Shown: positions 1-10,849, counted from the first letter of the stretch. The stretch is DNA of 64,000 nt from Pararge aegeria (GCF_905163445.1 NC_053194.1:13310921-13374920); one strand, 5' to 3'. Numbers and translations are program-made. The notes: generated by a model from the letters alone, not told the origin.

Positions 1-230
1 GAACGAGCGGTATTTTATGCTACCTGTAGCCAGTCCAGAGTTATTTACCAGTTACCTCTGCCATTGGCACATGTGTCGTTAATCTAAGTACGCGACTATT
101 TTTTGATGTATAAAAATTTAATTTAACTTGCAATAAGGTTATTGTGAGAATGCACTTTTCTGTTTTATTTCAAAACATAAGAAGATTTTATAGCGGAATA
201 TATTTTTCGTTTTTAACAAAAACACAAAGT
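1..230. other. Unassigned left edge
   Basis: AT-rich sequence with no reading frame or repeat that I recognise. If the initiator motif near 262 is real, this would be its upstream promoter region. Confidence 0.3.
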
Positions 231-237
231 GAATTGA

Positions 238-300
238 CTCAATAAAAGTCAAAATTGGTATTCAGTGCACTGTTTAAACAAAAGAAAAATAGTGAAATCC
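238..300 (+). promoter_or_regulatory. Candidate core promoter with arthropod initiator
   Basis: A TCAGT motif at 262-266 matches the arthropod initiator consensus, with the A at 264 as the putative +1. An A/T-rich CAATAAAAG lies about 16 to 24 bases upstream, which is somewhat close for a TATA box. The following A-rich leader of about 55 nt (CAAAAGAAAAATAGTGAAAT and onward) resembles insect 5' untranslated regions and leads to an ATG in a good context (AAAACATGT). This is inference from motifs only; TCAGT occurs by chance often in 64 kb. Confidence 0.25.
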
Positions 301-319
301 AAAAAGTTGGAAAGAAAAC

Positions 320-505
320 ATGTCGAACAAACTGGAACTACAGAAATGGAGCGTGTTTGTACAGAAAGTGTCCCACAAAAGTAGGGAACATCCAGCGAGT
401 GGCGACTGGGCACTAACTAGGTCAGCCGTGGTCATTAGGCGAAGCGGAGAGTTCAAAAAAGAGTACTACTGTACATTTAGGTTTATTTTTTCCATAATTT
501 CATAA
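320..505 (+). CDS. Possible first coding exon of an unrecognised gene
   Basis: A 61-codon open frame begins at an ATG in a favourable context just after the candidate promoter. Its first half, starting MSNKLELQKWSVFVQK, is hydrophilic and lysine-rich, with no signal peptide or membrane segment. I do not recognise a family. If it is an exon, the coding part probably stops earlier than the in-frame stop: possible splice donors are GTAGGG at 381 (after AAAA) and GTACAT at 471. The last 15 or so residues, rich in F, I and S, look like intron read-through. No downstream exon can be identified in the window, so a long first intron or a chance frame are both possible. Confidence 0.2.
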   Translation: MSNKLELQKWSVFVQKVSHKSREHPASGDWALTRSAVVIRRSGEFKKEYYCTFRFIFSIIS

Positions 506-612
506 AATTCCTCATAGTAGTGAAACGGAATACTTTTAGGATGTACGTGTTGTCTATCTATTCGTTCATTCTCTATCTCTGTACCTTAAATACCTATTAT
601 TTATATTAATAG

Positions 613-915
613 AACTTCGACTTCACTTTCGGGGGGCCGAGTTCGATACCCAGCTTTAACTTTAACTTCTAACTTTTTGAAGTCATGAATACTTTAAGCA
701 ATTAAAATATCACTTGCTTCAACGATGCATGAAAGCATTGTGAAGAAACCTGCATGCCTGAGAGTTCTCCATAATATTCTCTTAGGTGTGTGGATTCCAC
801 CAGTTCGCATTGGACCAGCGTGTTGGACTACGGCCTGAACCCCTTCTCATTGTTGAAAGAAACACGTGCCCCGTAGTGCGCCGTTAATAGGTTGATAATA
901 TGTCGATGATGATAA
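613..915 (+). mobile_element. SINE-B copy, tRNA-derived
   Basis: The tRNA-like head (TTCGACTTCACTTTCGGGGG, then GAGTTCGATACCC as B box) is followed by the family body (TTAAAATATCACTTGCTTCA; GTGAAGAAACCTGCATGCCT; GGACTACGGCCTGAACCCC) and a degenerate GATGATGAT tail. The A-box end is missing or diverged. Family membership rests on more than ten other copies in the window. Confidence 0.8.
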
Positions 916-1079
916 ACCATCAACCCTGTAACGTCCCAAAGCAATGAAAGTTTTAGATTAAATACAAGCTGCTCTAATGCAGTTTTTTCTTCAACGATTA
1001 TTTTCATTACAGTAATAACAAGGGCCGATGGGTTAACCTGCCATGGTGCGTCAAAGTTTATAATAATTGGATATTGCAA

Positions 1080-1245
1080 AGCTTAAAAGAGCAACTGCTG
1101 AGTTTCTTGCCAGCTTCTTCTCGGTAGAATCTGCCTTCCGAACCGGTGGAAGAGTCACTACACACAGACAGACTTGACGTTTCAAAAGTGCTTATATTAG
1201 GCCTACTTGAAATAAATGAATTTTGAATTTTTTGAATTTTTTTTC
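1080..1245 (+). mobile_element. 3' end of a CR1/Jockey-like non-LTR retrotransposon
   Basis: The segment begins near AGAGCAACTGCTGAGTTTCT, continues through GGTAGAATCTGCCTTCCGAA and GACTTGACGTTTCAAAAGTG, and ends in a GAATTTTTTGAA-type short tandem tail. The same 3' end recurs at 24040-24180 (+), 39390-39520 (-), 13945 and 15842. In the longer copies it follows a reverse-transcriptase-like C-terminus (see 39380-39692). This copy is 5'-truncated. Confidence 0.7.
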
Positions 1246-1249
1246 TTGG

Positions 1250-1800
1250 TTTATTTGACGCTTAAAAGATTTATAGTTTTTAGTTCTTCCAGTAAGTAAT
1301 ATATTATGATGCGAGTATATTGTGGCCTGTGTTAATTAATAGACTTGATTCTCAAGTAATATATGTCGGGTCACAAATTTTAGTAAAGAGTTGCTACGAT
1401 TAGATTATAATAGAATCGGGGACCGGTAGATCAGAAATGAATAACATTGCGAATATTAGTAATTTAGTAATAAAACATTTTTATAATTGATTGATTAACT
1501 GATTTCTTTAATTAAAAATGTTGGCAAAGCAAATTACGTCCCGCGACTTAATCCATGAAAGTAATGATATTTGTTAGTAATCCCGAGGTTAATATATTTT
1601 TGCCTGTCATGTCATGCTAAGTTTTATTAAAATCGTTTTAGCAGTTAACCTTTGCATTGGCAACTAAGTTTTTCTTTATCCTGACAATTTCATTGTTTTC
1701 GCAGTTTATCAGGGAAATACAACCCCAACTCTACGATGAAAGCTTTTTATCTATATGTGCCAAATGCCCGAAAGGTTTCGTTTTTAGATACGCAACGTAC
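1250..1800. other. Unassigned AT-rich stretch
   Basis: No gene, repeat family or structured element recognised. Confidence 0.4.
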
Positions 1801-1970
1801 GATAACAAATGAACAAACAAACACACTTTCGCATATTATAGGAACTACTATATACACCTAACGTCCGCAAGATAGGTTTAATTTTTGAAATATGCAAATA
1901 ATTTAAATGATAGATTATATAACCAATGAACAAACGAACAAACTTTCGCATTTACAATAATGGTATGAAT
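1800..1970 (-). mobile_element. Helitron-like terminal fragments, two diverged copies
   Basis: Two related segments, at about 1803-1850 and 1921-1965, share CAAATGAACAAACAAACACA-like and ACTTTCGCAT motifs followed by a T/A-rich run. I associate this layout from memory with ends of lepidopteran Helitron-like elements read on the minus strand. No intact CTAG terminus is visible. Confidence 0.35.
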
Positions 1971-1974
1971 AAAA

Positions 1975-2780
1975 GAAAACGCATTAATAAAAATTAAAAT
2001 AATAACACACCTTGATGGATCATATTAATTAGCTATCTCAAGTATTAATCAACAGCAATAATATGTTATTCTCAAATATCTCCATATTTAGAAGCGAAAT
2101 TATTCAAATTTTAGTATAAGAAAGATTAATGTCACACCTCATAGAGCGGGAATATTTATTTACAAGGTGTAATGTAATACACGCCCACGTATTAAATTAT
2201 TATTTATGCGCTACGCCCGCTAAAATTTATTGGGATTTAGTTTTATTAAGCGGCCGTTTTGCAAATTTGTCGTGGATCGTACATAGGGCCAATTTATTTG
2301 TCTTAGTGCCGATTTTTTATCTGTCAAGTATTCTTTAACTGCAAGTGTAATGGCATAGTTGTTCTTGTTTACCCAATTTCTATGCAGTGACAAATAAATG
2401 ACTGGCCATCATCAATGAGCTAATGAAAGATGATGATGATGATAAAACAAATCTACAAAAAGAGAAGGTTGAGAATTAAATTTGTTACTATTAGTACTTT
2501 TATTTAAACTAAAATAAGTATTTTTTGTAGCCTTTGTCCGCCACGTTCATTTTGAGATTTTAAAAAATTCCGGGAAAGCTAAGCTTTCGACTTTGCCAAT
2601 TTTCACCGAGAAGTGAAGCCGTGCATAGGGAACAAAGGCATTTTTTATAAACTCTAGGTAACTTTACCTGGGACAAGGTAACCTGGGATTCTGGGCTACA
2701 AAGTTTTATATACCCATCTCCAGTATGCAAGCTCAACAATACGATTCGACGGTTCGACAAGTTGACAATCCCAAACTTAC
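1975..2780. other. Unassigned stretch
   Basis: A GATGATGATGAT run at 2432-2442 resembles the tail of a SINE-B or RTE-type element whose body is no longer recognisable. The 69-codon frame at 2129 and the minus-strand frame at 2560 have no features I can interpret. Confidence 0.3.
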
Positions 2781-2784
2781 CAGC

Positions 2785-2990
2785 TTGTTTGATACTTGGT
2801 CATCCCGTAGAGACGTCAGTTCTCTTTATGTTTTCAACCGTCTGTGTCTGTGGGCGTGCTCTGAGGAGTTGTTTTACCTGATACCCTTTGCTGAACTCAG
2901 ATAACACTATGCAATGCAGAAACGAGATTCACCATATTTTGACATCTGGATATCCGATGTTCTTCGACTGTCCGTAATCTTTAACTCAGC
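2785..2990 (+). pseudogene. Possible retrotransposon reverse-transcriptase C-terminus remnant
   Basis: One plus-strand frame reads FNRLCLWACSEELFYLIPFA before a stop near 2902. This resembles the tryptophan-rich C-terminal end I associate with a lepidopteran non-LTR element. The match is from memory and short, and no 3' tail is obvious. Confidence 0.25.
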
Positions 2991-3059
2991 CAACTTTAGT
3001 TCAATTTGTTTGAGTTAAGTCGATATGGTATGGCGACGGCCAGAGGTGACTGAACAAAA

Positions 3060-3900
3060 CGGAGACATAAACACACATTAACGAATTTCCTTCCTGATAT
3101 AGGTACGACTACATCTATTCCTGGGGATTTTATTCCAAAAATGTCATGCGGAAGAATTATATTAGTGAACGAATTTTGTTTTTACGAGTTAACATAAAAC
3201 TCATTGACGGTACACATTTGGATGGATAATAAAATGCTGTCTCGATTCCTTTAGAGCGAGGTGTTTATAGAAAGGCCATTGCAAGGAAATGAAGCGTAAT
3301 TTTACCCTAACCAAAAGATTAAGAAATGCCGCAGAAACCCGTAGAAAACTTTTTAATAATGTTTAAAGAACATTTAAGACACTTCTTGACAATAGCAAAA
3401 GCTCTGAATTCTTGCGTTAAAACCCGAAGACATTGCTCTAGAAATTGTTTGCAAATGGTTAGCTTAGTTAAACTATCTGAGTTATAGAATTGGATGCAGT
3501 TTTAAGAAGGTATATTTAGTATTTTTATTATGAATATTATTATTATATATTTTATTATTATATTTTAGCTGGAGGGTAAAGGAGTATCTCTCTCTCTATC
3601 TGTATTCTATGAGGGAGGAGGATCTATGTTTATTATTTATTTTATTAATTTACTTATTGTACATATAGCAACTATAAATATGTAAAAACTACACAAATTA
3701 TTTAGATGTGTAATATTTATAGGTTATAGTTATTAGGTAGTTAAATTTTGCATCGCCTGAAAATATATGAGTAATTGTAAAAGAATTCTATTGTTCATGG
3801 ACTACTGAGCTAGTATAAACTGTGTTCCAGTAGTCAGCCTTCCTCAATTATACAGAGCAAATAATGAGAGATTTTACAAAAATACATTTAAAATCAAATT
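3060..3900. other. Unassigned AT-rich stretch
   Basis: Contains ATTATT-type simple sequence near 3525-3570 and a short TCTCTCTCTC run near 3588. Nothing else recognised. Confidence 0.4.
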
Positions 3901-3904
3901 TATA

Positions 3905-4013
3905 CTTAAGCAAACGCACATAACTTAGAAAAGTTAGAAGTAGGTGCTGGGATTCGAACTCGGCCCCCGAAAATGAAATGGAGCTCCTGCCCACTGGGCT
4001 ATCACTGCTACCC
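3905..4013 (-). mobile_element. SINE-B head fragment
   Basis: Minus-strand copy of the tRNA-like head. GCTGGGATTCGAACTCGGCC is the reverse of the B-box region and GCCCACTGGGCTATCACTGC is the reverse of the A-box region. Only about the first third of the element remains. Confidence 0.75.
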
Positions 4014-4019
4014 TTGATT

Positions 4020-4400
4020 AATATTATTATTATTAACGTGTTTTATGAGTTTATATGAATACAATACAGGTGTTACAGTAAATTATAAAGTAGGTAAATA
4101 ATTAAACTTAAAAATAAATTTATAGTTATCTAAACTATAAATTCATATTTGCCAGATAATTTAATAAATTGATTAGGATTTTTACAAAAACGCCAATGAT
4201 TTTTATCTCGCTCAATAACGAAGACTATTATTATTTATTTGTCTACTCTAACTCATATTTAAGTATTTATGGTATGTTAAAATATGTATTAGTATATTTA
4301 TTTTTTATATTTATCAATAGTATTGTTGTATTTGTGTAGTCTGGTTTATGAATAAGTATGTACTAAATAGTGTTCTCCACCTATTCGTTTTTCTTTTTGA
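4020..4400. other. Unassigned AT-rich stretch
   Basis: Very AT-rich, no recognisable gene or repeat. Confidence 0.4.
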
Positions 4401-4404
4401 GTTT

Positions 4405-4545
4405 TCCTAATCCTAAGGTTGCCTGGCAGAGATCGCTACTTAGCGACAAGGCCGCCTTTTGTATCCTGCTTCATGCTTCATGTGTTTGTTCTTTTTTTTT
4501 TCGTTTTTCTTAGTGGTGTACAAATAAAGAGTATAAATAAATTAT
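4405..4545 (+). mobile_element. 3' end of a non-LTR retrotransposon (AAGGCCGCCTTT family)
   Basis: Contains GGTTGCCTGGCAGAGATCGC and GCGACAAGGCCGCCTTTTGT, a small hairpin-like block, then a T-rich region and AATAAAGAGTATAAATAAAT resembling a polyadenylation signal and tail. The block recurs at 20675, 22597 and 33545. The open frame at 4419 is a chance frame through this untranslated end. Confidence 0.6.
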
Positions 4546-4559
4546 TATTTAATTTACAA

Positions 4560-4955
4560 ATCGTTTTCAAGAAACAATTTAACATGTTCACGTCCATGAC
4601 ATTAAGTTGGTGGGTATATTTTGATATAAATACTGATATACTTTAGTCTTGTTTGGCTTCGAACGTTGCATAGATACCACAGACAAATAAATTCACGTAG
4701 CATATCGTAATTTATTATTTATCTGTATTTAAATTTGAGTGTAGTGTAATGTGCACTCGACCGTCTTTACTGGCCTTAATGATGCTGCAACTCCATTGAT
4801 ATTGTGCGATGCACGATTTACCACTACGGGCTATTTGCCTCGCACCAGGATATAGGGTAGTGATGTATGCCCGGATGTGAGCAGAATCCCGTTTTAGCTT
4901 CTTCTTTGTTGATAGATACTACATCAATGCAATTTATGGTTTTGTGGTGAAATAA
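4560..4955. other. Unassigned stretch
   Basis: Nothing firmly recognised. The interval 4740-4870 is richer in GC than its surroundings and may be a diverged retrotransposon body belonging to the tail at 4960. Confidence 0.3.
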
Positions 4956-4959
4956 TAAA

Positions 4960-5030
4960 ACAATTTTGTATGGGAGAAGGCCTTTTTCCAGCGGTGGGTC
5001 AACTATGAGTTTAAATTTAAATGATGATGC
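4960..5030 (+). mobile_element. RTE-type LINE 3' tail
   Basis: GGGAGAAGGCCTTTTTCCAG followed by CGGTGGGTCAACTATG and ending in ATGATGATG is the typical 3' end of lepidopteran RTE-like elements, where the coding end runs into a GATGATG tail. 5'-truncated. Confidence 0.5.
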
Positions 5031-5129
5031 CTCTACTAACTACATAATACAATAATAATATGAAAAAAATTTGACGAATTAGTATAAATCGGGAGGATTC
5101 ATTCTTATTATTATAAACGTTATTTTTTG

Positions 5130-5412
5130 CAGTGATGATGCAGTCTAAGATAGTAGCGGGCTAACCTGTAAGGAAGTATAGTAGTCATATCCCTAATCGG
5201 TTACCACGCGACATCGCACCGGAACGTTCCTACGTTTAGCGTTCCTCCGTCACGTCTTTTTTGGCAGTGTGGTAACAAGCCACGGCCGAAGTATACGGCC
5301 ACTAGACCAGAAAATTCAGAAAAATTAAATTCCCAAATCTCTCCTGCCGGGAATCGAACCCGGGACCTTTAACTTAAAACCACAGCGCTCACCTTGCGCC
5401 AAGGAAGTCGAC
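5130..5412 (-). mobile_element. SINE-C copy, nearly full length
   Basis: Read on the minus strand it has the head GGCGCAAGGTGAGCGCTGTG, a B box in GGTCCCGGGTTCGATTCCCG, and the body through to the conserved end (CCATCTTAGACTGCATCATC-like, seen here as GATGATGCAGTCTAAGATAG). The tRNA-like promoter is the best preserved part. One of about twelve copies or fragments in the window. Confidence 0.85.
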
Positions 5413-6765
5413 CAATATAATAATAGTACCTTTAAAAGACCAATACTGCGAGGTTAGTTTTAAAAAGTTTGGAAAATCCAAAAGTGCACGCCTCATAATC
5501 TCATTTTTTTCACAATAAAATTTTTTTTCATATTAATTATTATTCATTTTTTGTAAACAAGACACGGGAATGTCATAATGATTGCACATTGAAAGTTACA
5601 ATTAATATTAGCTAGAATAATTACATGGAAATTTAACGACAGTGAATTGAACGCTCATATTAACTAAGAAATTATGTCGTGTGTTACTTTAGATAATTAA
5701 AAAAAAAATATTCCGATACGATCATTTTTTCGACCAATTTAGATGCCACATACACCCGTCCATACACGGACGTCCAGAAAAGATTATGTTTAATGTTATT
5801 ATTTACTATGTTAAACAAAAAAATTGTTATTGAAATGTATTTTATGTGCCTGACAAATTATTTGACTTGATATTAGTGTACTCAAATTAACCTGTAAGTG
5901 CAATATAAATAACAAAAAATCAATTTCAGTTTCGAGAGAACTGCTTTTTTTGAAATGTCGAGAGTAGAGCACAACCTCAACGCTTCGCTTATGAGGCGTG
6001 CAATAATGATTCCTCTACTACCTAATGATAAAATGGAAAAATATACACAGATGAAAAGGATAAAATAAATTCTTCCGAATTTAAAGCTTTATAGATCTCG
6101 CTGCCTAAAAAAGTCCTCTTCAAAATGAAAATCGTCGCAGCAGTTACAAGATTAATAAAGAATTATCAATAAACCCACCCTCTCGTTCAAATTACTCCCC
6201 TATCTTGATTCAGGGGCGATAAGTTCTAACGTATATAATATCGCCAACTGCGTGAATTGTTTCTATATTTATTATATTAAATATATATTTACTATCTTGA
6301 CCCGGCAAACTTTAGAGAAATGCAGGTATCTACATATAATGGCATAAGTTGCTACCTTATAAATAATAATTATATTATAAAATAAGTTTATCAAAATAAG
6401 TAATTAATTAGTATACTCATATTTTTAACATAAACAATATATTAATAAAGGACATTACAATTACCACATTAATGGTTTGCAAAAATGAGTTCAAAGGCAC
6501 AGAATTATGAAAATGCAGAATCCTCATTCAGCCATTATTGCATGCTCTCCAAAAACAAAGAAAACGCCACGAGCACGTCTCTCTTCACATCGGCATTGGC
6601 TGGCTGACAAACTTTTTCCATTTCCCCCATTTAACGTTTAGAAAATTAGGGGTAAAATAATAACTGTCAACTCCTAAATGAATTAAGTGACTAACCACCT
6701 GTTCGAGAAACCCTACTAAAGTGGAGTGGTTTTTGATGCTTGATTATTGGGCGGGTACACGGTTT
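5413..6765. other. Unassigned stretch with a long-range inverted repeat
   Basis: AT-rich and without recognisable genes. A perfect 14-bp inverted pair, TGCACGCCTCATAA at 5485-5498 and its reverse complement at 5989-6002, brackets about 490 bases and might mark the ends of an unclassified element. No target duplication was visible. Confidence 0.3.
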
Positions 6766-6767
6766 CT

Positions 6768-6816
6768 GTATGTTCTTAATTCTGTGTACTTAAAGTACAC
6801 AGAATTAAGAACATAC
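6768..6816. repeat. Perfect 24-bp palindrome with 1-nt spacer
   Basis: Arms at 6768-6791 and 6793-6816 are exact reverse complements around a single A at 6792. The centre reads GTACTTAAAGTAC. The surrounding sequence is AT-rich and unassigned. It could be the core of a short foldback element or the scar of one. Confidence 0.85.
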
Positions 6817-6819
6817 TTA

Positions 6820-7180
6820 ATGAGAACAATAACAAAATAATAATTAATTAACAAAAAATTGGATATCATAGGGTCATTAATTCACATTAATTATAACCGT
6901 CAATATAATAGAACAGTACAAATATAAAATTTATATTGAATTAAACAAAAATATGCAACTCTAATAGAATGATACCTAAATTCATATTAAACTAGAATAG
7001 CCTTCATTGAAAAATGTAACCAGGCAATTACTTTATTTTGCCACATAATATAATTCTATATGAAATAAAAGAAATTATTATTATTATTTGTTTTTAATTC
7101 TTAACAATGCTTAAAAAAATATAAAACACTATTAAAAATTTATAAGAAAAAAAATCCACCCTTCTTTGGGCTTTTGAATA
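6820..7180. other. Unassigned AT-rich stretch
   Basis: No gene or repeat family recognised. Confidence 0.4.
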
Positions 7181-7384
7181 CCCAAGCAACCGGCGGTCAG
7201 GGCTCCAGAGTGAGGAACCTCCTCACAATACGCGCCGTTTCAAGGACTACAGCCTCCTGTATCCGACCCTTGATCCAACAACCAAGCGAAATCTTCTTAA
7301 GATGTTGGTCGAAGCTTTTTGCGAGAATACCATGGACTGAAACGACGATCTGAAGAATAACGGTCGACTCAACATTCCACATTT
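7150..7384 (-). pseudogene. Non-LTR reverse-transcriptase C-terminus remnant
   Basis: The minus-strand frame 7382 to 7197 contains VVSVHGILAKSFDQHLKKIS followed by a cysteine-rich turn and ETARIVRRFLTLEP. This has the layout of the C-terminal end of a widespread invertebrate retroelement polymerase (PIVISxxGxxPKSLxxHLKK, then xxAxxxxxxIVRKFL). A stop follows at once, and further minus-strand sequence (PVAWVFKSPKKGGF) looks like continued family sequence past that stop. The body of the element is missing, and a TAATAATAATAA run lies just outside it. Confidence 0.6.
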
Positions 7385-7401
7385 ATTATTATTATTATAT
7401 C

Positions 7402-7682
7402 TCATATCAACTTATTACCAGCCGACAACAGAGCACGGGTCAAACACTGCTCTCACAATGAGAAGGGTTTAGGCCCTAGTCCACCACGCTGGTTTATTTC
7501 GGATTGGTGGACTCTAGGCATGCAAGTTTCCTCATGATGTTTCCTTCAGCGTTGAAGCAAGTGATATTTTAATTGTTTAAAACGCACATAACTCCGAAAA
7601 GTTAGGGGTGCGTGCTAGGATTCGAAGCCGGCCGCCTGAAAATGAAGCCGAAGTCATAACCATTATGGCTATCAACGCTCTT
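7402..7682 (-). mobile_element. SINE-B copy, nearly full length
   Basis: Minus strand: the tail end appears as TCATATCAACTTATTACCAG, the body includes CCACGCTGG and GTTTCCTCATGATGTTTCCT, and the head is seen as GCGTGCTAGGATTCGAAGCC through ACCATTATGGCTATCAACGC. It lies directly beyond the reverse-transcriptase remnant at 7197-7382. Confidence 0.85.
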
Positions 7683-7689
7683 ATAATAT

Positions 7690-9740
7690 GTTATTACTTA
7701 TTTATTTAAAACACTTATTTATTTTTCAAACAGAGCCATCTATTTCCGGAGTGCATCGGAAGATTAAAGTTTTTAGAGTTTGTCCTAATCCTGTGCAACC
7801 TTTTAAATTTTTTTTGCGTTCAGCTGGAACAAAAGTACTTCAACCGCAAAAAAGAATTAGCTGTCCCTTTTAACGTAGGTACAGAATTAAAATTACGTAA
7901 ATATAAACTGTCGAAGTTCGGGAGTCGGTTTTTACTGTCAATCAGGAATTCCCTAATTTTGCGATGTCACTGTATTTGCTGAGTTCCTACCGAGTTACGA
8001 AACCATAAAGGGGATGGCGTTTTTTCTCGTGCATTCTCCCGGCTGAGTATCTACACTTTTTGCTGGCGAACACCGAGTCTCCAAGGAGTTTTTACTCACT
8101 GCGACGAGTATAATTTTTTGCAGTCCCTCAATCTAAAGTACCCATATATTTCTGACGACCAGTGTCCGTCCCCGTAATTGATTGAATTCTTCATAAATAG
8201 CCTCAACGTTTTTTGTCTCTCAACGTTTTTGTGACGTTCGAAATTGACAGGTTCGCGACGTCTTTCGTACACAATGCCGAACGTCACTTGTTCAAGTTTA
8301 TCGATGTTTTTTGTTCACAAAATTAATACAATAGTTAATTCAGTTTTTTTAATATCTTTCAAAAATAAGTTTTGTAATGAAGAAGCCATGGTAATTTAAA
8401 ATACCGTAAGCAATGATAAGGAAATCGAATAAACATGAAAAAGTGCCCAATTCATTGGAACCAGCGTCGTGCTTGGAATTTTGTTTCAAAGCATCAGAAA
8501 TTGATTCTTATCGAATGATACAAGAAGCGGAGTTGATGTATCGATAAGCGAGGCAATCATCGAATGCAAGAAGGCGTGAGCTTGACGTATGAGTTATGAA
8601 GGCGATAAATCGGGCAAAATCAACAAATTAAACATTCGATGCATTGATTTAGCTCGAGCCCTGAATTCTTGCATCGTATCTTGTTGCTGTTTGATTTATA
8701 AACTGCGAGTAACGCAATTTATTAGTTAATCCTTTGTGTTTTTTTTAATTTACGCTAAGTGAACTTGAGCTCAATCTGTCTTGAGGTAACTAAAAATTAA
8801 CCGAGGGAAACCAGTTCTCAAAATTGCGTTTGTCATTTTAATTAGTCGTTTGATATAGAAAATTAATTAAGATAGAAAAGAAGTCTGAATTATAAATTTT
8901 TAAATTCGATTTTCGTTCTAATAATTGGCAGTGCATAAAAAAAATACTTAAATCTTTTGATATAATATAAGCTTGTCATTTATTTTAGTTTTTAAGTGAA
9001 TTTGGTAGATGGGATAAACTATTATTGTTAATGCAAAAACGAGTGAAATAGTTATATTTTAATAATTTAAGTTCATTTTTACGTTGAACTTTACTTTAGA
9101 TATAGTCTTTAGTTCACGTTGAAGTAAGAGCATAACTCAGCTAAGCATGATATACTTACTTGCTTCTAGTTAAAACCAGTCTATGTGCGGCTGCAAAAAT
9201 AACCTCAAACATAAAAATACGAAACTAAATTTTTATCAACGTCTGCCTTAAGCCTTCAAAGCCATATGAAAAGTCCACTGGTAACTCGAAACAAACGGTG
9301 ATTGAGATCAATATCGCAGTTTTAATAAAACAGATGGGAAACGGCTTCCATATCCGGCGGCTCTTGGTTGTTTTTGCTCGAAAAAATCGGACCCCTTTGA
9401 AAAAGCAATGATAATAGAAACAACGAGCGCGCTGGAAAGGGGTTATCGTTATTGATATACACACAGTGAGATATACAGAATAAGTTTAGTGGCACAGTTG
9501 AAGTTGTAAAACGTAAGGCCAAATATGCTTACCGCTATGAATGTTTTGTTCCTAACAAATTAATTTTATAAACTACCTTACTAAAACAGTTGTTTGATGT
9601 TTAGCAAACGTTTTGTGAAAAAGCATGCGGAGTATAAAATTTTAATGAGTATTAAATAAGTTATAACTTCTAAATCATAATTTCTCCTATTCGAGTACCT
9701 TAAGTCTTTGCATTTATGACTCCCAAACTGTTTTATTGCT
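7690..9740. other. Unassigned stretch, possible regulatory content
   Basis: No repeat family recognised over about 2 kb, which is long for this window. The segment 8500-8690 is rich in CGAT words, including TATCGATA at 8539-8546, which matches the Drosophila DRE/BEAF-type binding core, and several ATGCAAG / CTTGCAT repeats. Regulatory function is inference. Open frames at 7688, 8096, 9225 and 9322 have no recognisable domains. Confidence 0.3.
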
Positions 9741-9743
9741 TTT

Positions 9744-9800
9744 GTGGTTAGCATGATTAAAGGATCGTAACTGTCCTGAGTTCAATACCCGGGTTTGTCC
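9744..9800 (+). mobile_element. tRNA-like SINE head fragment (fourth family)
   Basis: GTGGTTAGCATGATTAAAGG with TTCAATACCCGGGTTTGTCC resembles an A-box-like plus B-box-like pair, but differs from families A, B and C. A similar block in reverse lies at 10780-10846, and a B-box-like piece at 40740. Too short to classify. Confidence 0.4.
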
Positions 9801-10780
9801 AAAAAAAATAGTTACACATTGGTAAGAAAGTTACTAACTTCATCTATTTCATCATTCAAGTCGTCGGTTCCAGATATAATCACTCACATGACGTAATAGG
9901 AATTGTTAAAGCTATTATAGTTTTAATTATCAAATAAAAAAAGGATGAAAATAAGTCATGCGTAAACATCGACAGATATAAAAATAAAAATACCTAAGTA
10001 AGAAACCTATTAGTTTCTATATTCGGTTTAATCACTTCGAGAATAATCTACATTTCTAGGAGACTATGTATCTTTGGCTTTACATCAAATGTTGTCTTGT
10101 TTTTATTTTCGACAAAGGTCTTTTTGAATGCGTTAAGAAGGACCCGCAATGTCCCTGCGTACGAATTTTGTACATTCACGCCTTATGCCCTTAATATGCT
10201 GTTTCGTTTTATAGACATCTTAAGGGTCCGCTTGGGTTTAGTTTTGCAAGTTAAATTATTAATTTATGCGTAGATTTTATATGCAAAACCGTGCTTCGAG
10301 CCGATATAAAAATCGCTTTAGGCTCGTTTCTCCATTTCACAAAAGAAATAAAAGGTTCCATTGCAGCTTTATAATATTTTTCTTTTTCTTTGTTCACACA
10401 CTTTAATAAAAATAAAATATACAGTTTTTTTTAGTTTTACCCAGTATACATAAATGCACAAAATATATGCGATTGTGACGTAACTAAAATATTTATTGAT
10501 ATTGAATTGCTTGAATAGCAACAATCTGCTTTATATAATTCTAATCTAAATATTTATTGTTTTTTTTCCAATTAGATTGCTATACCTATAGCTAATAGTT
10601 TAAAAATATTATTATTCGTTCCTTATATTTTTAATATTATGAATCGAAAAATTGTAACGGTTAACATACATTTTGTAACAATAATTTGAAGGAAGAAAGT
10701 CTGCACAGAAAAATACTTGTTGCTAAATCTATTTTATCCAATGCAATATTTTTACTTTATATATCCCCACGTTTTGACCC
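9800..10780. other. Unassigned stretch, possible cis-regulatory segment at 10090-10345
   Basis: The interval 10090-10345 is less AT-rich than its flanks and repeats motifs such as GCCTTATGCCCTTAATATGC, TTAAGGGTCCGCTTGGG, AATTTATGCG and CGATATAAAAATCG. It shows no similarity to the repeat families. It might be conserved non-coding DNA; only cross-species comparison could show this. Confidence 0.25.
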
Positions 10781-10846
10781 AACGCTGAACCAGGAGTTTT
10801 TGGTCTGAAGTTATGCATTCTGACCACGAGACCACCGTGGTAGTTA
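10780..10846 (-). mobile_element. tRNA-like SINE head fragment, reverse orientation
   Basis: ACCACGAGACCACCGTGGTA is the reverse of a head like that at 9744. The upstream part is strongly diverged. Confidence 0.35.
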
Positions 10847-10849
10847 CAT

